Assembly (NCBI GenBank): GCA_964537875.1
Contig: CAZIDN010000023.1
Location: 1 to 54,598, forward strand
Length of the DNA stretch: 54,598 bases
Direction: 5' to 3'
DNA from: JAPKZH01 sp964537875
GTDB lineage: Bacteria > Acidobacteriota > Aminicenantia > Aminicenantales > UBA4085
In this document: one piece after another, positions 50,998 through 54,598 of the stretch
Layout: every line of letters begins with the position of its first letter
Numbering within the stretch: the first letter of the stretch is position 1
Program-made: the position numbers and the translations under genes
Notes under the pieces: generated by a model
Databases searched by the model: none
Told to the model about the DNA's origin: nothing
What the model saw: only the letters and a program-made list of their open reading frames with translations

Positions 50998-52500
50998 CTA
51001 CTTGCCCGTCGGAGGGACGAGCTTGACCTTCAACGCCTCGGCGATGTCTTTGGCAATCTGGTCCTGGACGCGGAGAATGTTTTTGAGCTCCCGGTAATAA
51101 TCGTGTGACCAAAGTGTGAAGTCGGCCTTTGGATTGACGAGCTGGGCGCTGATCCGGATTCTGTTTTCTTGCTCTTGGATTCTCCCGTCCAGAATGTGTT
51201 CCACTCCCAGCTCTTCGGCAATCTGCTGGATGTCTTTCTCGGTATTTTTATAGCGCATCATGGAATTCGTGTTGATGACTTTGAGCCCCTGGAATTGGCT
51301 GAGCTGGACAATGATCTCATCCGTCATCCCGTCGCACAAGGATTCCAGGTCCTTTTGGGGGCTATTATCCCTGAAGGGCAGGACCCCGATGGAATGTTTC
51401 CATCGAACGCGTTTTCCGGGCTTCTTTGCCGGAGTCTCTTCCCTGATCAGTTTTCTTTCCGCGGTCGGCAGATTTCTTGCGATCTTCGAAAGTTCGGAGG
51501 CCAGTTCTTCGGCGCTCTCGAATCTCTTCTCCCTGTCTTTCTCCAGGCACTTGAGAATCAGCCGGCTGAGGTCATCGGGGATTTGAATATTGATCTGCCG
51601 GGGATTTTGGGGAACTTCGTTTTTTTGCTTGAGGGCGACGCTGAAAGGCGTATCCCCTTCGAACGGCACCCGGCCGGTCAGCATCTCGTATAAAACAACT
51701 CCCAAGGAATAAATATCCGAGCGAAGGTCGGCCTCTTTCCCTTCCACCTGCTCCGGGCTCATGTATTCGGGCGTCCCGATCATCACACCGGCGCCGGTGA
51801 TCCCTTTTCCGGAAATGGACCGGGCGATCCCGAAATCCGTGATTTTGGCGTTGCCCTCCTCATCAATCATGATATTGCCCGGCTTGAGATCCCTATGTAC
51901 AATCCCCATCCTGTGAGCCTCGGCCAGCCCCTCGCAGACCTGCTTGGCAAGAGAGATGGCGGTCCCGACAACCAGTTGCCGCGAGCGCCGGATAAAGCTT
52001 TTGAGATCTTCCCCCGGCACAAATTCCATGGTGATAAAGAGCGTCCCGTCGCCCCTGTCCAGGTCATACATCCGGCAGACATTGCGGTGGCTGATTTTAC
52101 GGGCGAACTTCAGCTCATTCGAGAACCGCTCGATCATATCTTGATTGGAGGCAATTTCGGGCTTCAGCAGCTTCAGGGCCACCTTTTCCTTGATCTCGGT
52201 ATCGAAGACTTTGTAGACCCTGCCCATTCCGCCTATGCCCAGCTCCTCGATGACCTGGTAGCGGCCGGCAACGGTGGAGCCTGTGCTTAATTCATTGAGG
52301 GAGGTCTGAAGGGTTTCTGCGAGAGGAGGGGTGATTTTTTTTGAAGAAGGAAGTGGAGAAGGCGGTGAGGTTGGGAGTGGAGGGGCGAGTGAATTAGGGA
52401 GTGGAGAAGGGAGCGGAGTAGGGAGCGGAGTCGCACACTTCTTGCAAAATTGGGAATCGGAGGTGTTCTCCGTATCGCATCCGGGGCACTTGATAGTCAC
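50998..52500 (-). CDS. Zinc-ribbon Ser/Thr kinase with TolB/FlgO-like domain
   Basis: 500 aa from GTG 52500, by alignment with its paralogues and because the promoter (52528-52556) would start RNA below the TTG at 52527. Zinc ribbon (CPGCDTENTSDSQFCKKC), a low-complexity Pro-Leu-Ser linker (about 24-52), complete kinase (GIGGMGRVYKVFD, VALKLL, HRDLKPGNIM, DFGIAR, GTPEYMSPEQ) and a C-terminal TolB/FlgO-like domain (SIGVLPFRDNS...ADFTLWSHDYYREL). No membrane helix or TPR tail is seen, so it is likely cytoplasmic. Pieces of it are pasted at 33108-33232 and 38629-38760. Confidence 0.87.
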   Translation of the reverse strand: MTIKCPGCDTENTSDSQFCKKCATPLPTPLPSPLPNSLAPPLPTSPPSPLPSSKKITPPLAETLQTSLNELSTGSTVAGRYQVIEELGIGGMGRVYKVFDTEIKEKVALKLLKPEIASNQDMIERFSNELKFARKISHRNVCRMYDLDRGDGTLFITMEFVPGEDLKSFIRRSRQLVVGTAISLAKQVCEGLAEAHRMGIVHRDLKPGNIMIDEEGNAKITDFGIARSISGKGITGAGVMIGTPEYMSPEQVEGKEADLRSDIYSLGVVLYEMLTGRVPFEGDTPFSVALKQKNEVPQNPRQINIQIPDDLSRLILKCLEKDREKRFESAEELASELSKIARNLPTAERKLIREETPAKKPGKRVRWKHSIGVLPFRDNSPQKDLESLCDGMTDEIIVQLSQFQGLKVINTNSMMRYKNTEKDIQQIAEELGVEHILDGRIQEQENRIRISAQLVNPKADFTLWSHDYYRELKNILRVQDQIAKDIAEALKVKLVPPTGK

Positions 52501-52527
52501 TGTAAATCCCACGGGTTCCTTGGCCAA

Positions 52528-52556
52528 AGAATAGCAACAAAAAAGAGAAGAGTCAA
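52528..52556 (-). promoter_or_regulatory. Promoter of the shorter kinase
   Basis: TTGACT (52551-52556), 17 bp, TATTCT (52528-52533), the third instance of the same kinase promoter arrangement; the rest of the upstream sequence has diverged. Confidence 0.6.
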
Positions 52557-52733
52557 TTGCGGAACCAGTGATCGGCGGTCAGCGGAGCGCGTGATCGACG
52601 GTCAATGGAACCAGGCCTGGAAAGCGGAGGATCAGGCTCGGTGATACGAGCCAAACTATGATATATTAAAATCGCGAGGCAAAAAATGAGAAATTCGGCA
52701 CGAAAAATGTCTATTCATCATAGAGGAGGCAAA

Positions 52734-52991
52734 GTGTCGTTCACGGCTGTCTTTCTAAAAGTCCCAGAAGGGTACGTCGGGTTTGTCGAGGAATTGCCTG
52801 GAGCAAATACCCAGGGGGCGACATTGGCGGAAGTCCGCGAGAACCTGAAGGAAGCTGTTCAGCTGGTTTTAGCGGCCAATCGAAAAATAGCCGAGCAAGG
52901 GATCGCCGATAAACAGGCCAAAATCGACCAAGGGGCTTTGTTTTTACGGGGCCGGAGTGATACGATATTAAAGTTGCCAACGTCTTTATAA
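52734..52991 (+). CDS. Solitary HicB-like protein
   Basis: 85 aa. GTG 52734 is chosen because GGAGG ends four nt before it; ATG 52686 has no site. FTAVFLKVPEGYVGFVEELPGANTQGATLAEVRENLKEAVQLVLAANR is the HicB/UPF0150 fold. No HicA gene adjoins and no RHH tail is present. It lies 14 nt before the proteasome-like gene, perhaps in one transcript. A 48-bp part of its 3' end is copied before the NYN gene. Confidence 0.7.
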   Translation: MSFTAVFLKVPEGYVGFVEELPGANTQGATLAEVRENLKEAVQLVLAANRKIAEQGIADKQAKIDQGALFLRGRSDTILKLPTSL

Positions 52992-53005
52992 AAGGGAGCA
53001 AAATA

Positions 53006-53828
53006 ATGTCTCTGGGCGTCGTTTTCAAGGGGCCCGAAGGAATTGTCCTTGCTGCCGACAGTCGAGTCACCTTAAATGTTCGGGTCGACATCGGTCAAGA
53101 GAAAACGGTTATCCCTTCAACGTACGACAATGCGACAAAGGTTCTTCAATTTCAAAATCATCAATATGTCGGCGCTGTGACATATGGACTCGGAGCGATA
53201 GGACAAAAAGAACCGAGAACGGCACACGGCTTTCTCCCGGAATTCGAAAGCGAACTTCAAAAAGAAGGCAAGGAGCGCTTTTCAGTTGGAGAGTTCGCTC
53301 AAAGACTCAGCCGATTTTTCTTAGGGCAATGGGAGACAAGAATGCCGAAAGAGGCCGGTCAAGCGGATATGATCTTTCTCGTCGGAGGTTATGACCAAGA
53401 TGCCCCGTATGGGAGAGTATTTAAAATCGCGATCCCGAACAGTCCGGACCCGGCCGAACAACAGGTGGACCAATTTGGCTTGACTTGGGGAGGTCAGCTG
53501 GAGTACACCTCGAGGCTGATTAAGGGGATGGATCCTCAAGCGCCGTCTATGATTCAAGATTTACTAAAATTGACGGACGAGCAAAGAACCTCTCTGGAAA
53601 AAAGCCTCGAGTCTAATTTGTCACTTCATATTCCCTACCAATTCTTGCCCTTGCAGGACTGCGTTGATCTCTCGATTTTTCTCGTTCGAACGAGTATCGA
53701 AATACAAACCTGGATCGTTGGAGTCCGCGGCGTTGGGGGGGGCTATTGATGTGGCCACGATCACCAGGACCGAAGGATTCAAATTTGTCCAGCAAAAGAG
53801 GATCGTCGGGCAAAGACATCCTCTCTAG
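53006..53828 (+). pseudogene. Proteasome-like Ntn hydrolase, frameshifted at a G8 tract
   Basis: MSLGVV...GPEGIVLAADSRVT is a proteasome beta-like start. After Met removal, Ser1 would be the nucleophile with Asp17 at the usual spacing; a Lys (NATKVLQF) follows later than normal. As read, the frame ends at 53749 (247 aa) in GVRGVGGGY. Removing one G from GGGGGGGG (53735-53742) restores a frame ending at 53828, giving GGAIDVATITRTEGFKFVQQK, which fits the family's C-terminus. The stop may be an assembly error, a true mutation, or slippage. Substrate unknown. Confidence 0.6.
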
Positions 53829-53839
53829 GAGTCAAAGAA

Positions 53840-54112
53840 ATGTTTGATGGAACCGATTGCGCAAGTTCAAGTAATTGGCTAAGCGGCTCGCCGGGATTTC
53901 ACTTTTCCATCATAAGCGAGGCTCGAGTGCAGACGTTTGAAATTCATGAATTCCCTATCACGAATAAGACCACGATTGATGATTTTTCAGAAGCTCCATA
54001 TTCTCTGATCAAGCGGGATACCATCGAGCTTGCGGGGGAAACAAGACAGGAATTTATGATCTGGGATCAGCTAAGCGATGAGGCTTTTAGAGAATTTGAA
54101 GAGTCGATTTAA
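53840..54112 (+). CDS. 90-aa protein of unknown function
   Basis: Acidic 90-aa product (FHFSIISEARVQTFEIHEFP, then YSLIKRDTIELAGETRQEFMIWDQLS). No family is recognised and no signal or membrane segment is seen. TAGGAG precedes the ATG. It starts 12 nt after the restored end of the proteasome-like gene and may be in its operon. Possibly a partner or substrate-type protein, but that is only position-based. Confidence 0.4.
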   Translation: MFDGTDCASSSNWLSGSPGFHFSIISEARVQTFEIHEFPITNKTTIDDFSEAPYSLIKRDTIELAGETRQEFMIWDQLSDEAFREFEESI

Positions 54113-54143
54113 TTGCCATGGGTCTGGGTGTGATTTTGGGCTA

Positions 54144-54176
54144 GATGGCTAAACAAGCGGATTTCGAACCTTGAGG
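54144..54176. repeat. Short repeat shared with 23919-23951
   Basis: ATGGCTAAACAA..., about 33 bp, matches the block at 23919-23951 with a few changes. Both could start a short frame MAKQ. No gene follows either copy. Confidence 0.4.
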
Positions 54177-54270
54177 CGGGAGAATGAGAGTCGGTCACCC
54201 CTTTAATAACCATTTCCAGACCGGAATAAGGTCGACCTTCGCTCCCTCCGGTGTCAAGGCTTCCTCGAGA

Positions 54271-54290
54271 TTGTTTATCTTGATAAACAA
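54271..54290. promoter_or_regulatory. Operator-like palindrome
   Basis: TTGTTTATCTTGATAAACAA has 9-bp perfect arms and a 2-bp spacer. It lies in debris (54113-54598) that also encodes, on the minus strand, a DUF4143-like tail (GAKVDLIPVWKWLL). No intact gene follows before the window end. Confidence 0.4.
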
Positions 54291-54443
54291 ATTTTGTCAA
54301 AATTGTTTACCTTGTTAGGAGAGAATAAACCGTGAGCTTCAGAGGATCGATCGCAACTAGGACCTTCAACATGATTGCAAATTTGCAAGCGAATTTTGCA
54401 GTGCCGAAAAAGCTGTATATTCAAGACAAGGACGCCGCTCTTT

Positions 54444-54501
54444 AAGTCTATTTCAGATATTCCTCTTCCAAACGATGGAGAAGATTGTGAAATTCCTCGT
54501 G
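54444..54501. repeat. Dispersed debris repeat (third copy)
   Basis: About 55 bp similar to 31578-31625 and partly to 29615-29645. In the minus frame all three encode LLHxLEEEYL or a part of it before a stop, so they look like the 3' ends of one lost gene family. The source gene is not in the window. Confidence 0.5.
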
Positions 54502-54598
54502 ACGGCCAGCCCCATGACCTCTTTCTGAAGCTTCTCGAACCCCAGAATTATTTGCCCGTCGGAGGTATAAGCGGCAGGTTGAGCCAGGCCAGGCCAAT

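Noticed and set aside
54109..54300. 63-codon minus-strand frame at the window end
   Set aside because: Overlaps a DUF4143-like tail in another frame and the repeated block; no family support.

Overview
The window reads like an accessory region of a moderately GC-rich, metagenome-type bacterial chromosome. No rRNA, tRNA or CRISPR array was seen. Three paralogous zinc-ribbon Ser/Thr kinases with TolB/FlgO-like and TPR tails, an aldehyde:ferredoxin oxidoreductase with a polyferredoxin, and DUF1579/SatD/DUF3307 genes suggest an Acidobacteriota/Aminicenantes-like lineage. That placement is an inference from gene style, not from a marker gene.

Layout. 0-8 kb: a truncated PP2C, then three type IV-like toxin-antitoxin loci. 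The first (AbiEi/AbiEii) is intact. The second has lost the toxin's catalytic half. The third has its toxin cut off by a REP-like inverted repeat. Each keeps duplicated operator-like repeats upstream of the antitoxin. 8-16.7 kb: an apparent operon on the minus strand encoding an HhH/Fe-S glycosylase-like protein, a 72-aa protein, and AddB- and AddA-like helicase-nucleases. 16.9-24 kb: a visibly AT-rich defence block with a Cys-rich-insert UvrD helicase, an HsdR_N-like nuclease, a HARE-HTH protein, a split PLD nuclease/DNA-binding pair facing an N6-adenine methyltransferase, and an RHH regulator. 24-34 kb: restriction and TA debris (HsdM, DUF6448 and DUF1016 remnants) mixed with intact HNH, XRE-ImmA, NYN, Fic, SatD/DUF3307 and AAA/DUF4143 genes. 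33.6-40 kb: amino-acid permease, double TIGR04076 protein, AOR plus polyferredoxin, and a secreted protein. 40.5-45.6 kb: an AbrB/RelE-type TA pair followed by a 1429-aa protein joining a RelE-like domain, a UvrD helicase and a long TPR-like tail. 45.9-52.5 kb: a decayed kinase and two intact kinases, with HicAB between them. 52.7-54.6 kb: a solitary HicB, a proteasome-like Ntn hydrolase broken at a G8 tract, and gene debris.

Two themes link the genes. First, the region is dense in nucleic-acid-targeting and TA modules, many with recognisable operators and several apparently leaderless. Second, short pieces of local genes (kinase, NYN, HicB, DUF4143 ATPase, HNH/ImmA junction) recur as 34-256 bp fragments pasted elsewhere in the window, some joined at microhomologies. 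The most unusual intact gene is the RelE-UvrD-TPR fusion at 41301-45590.
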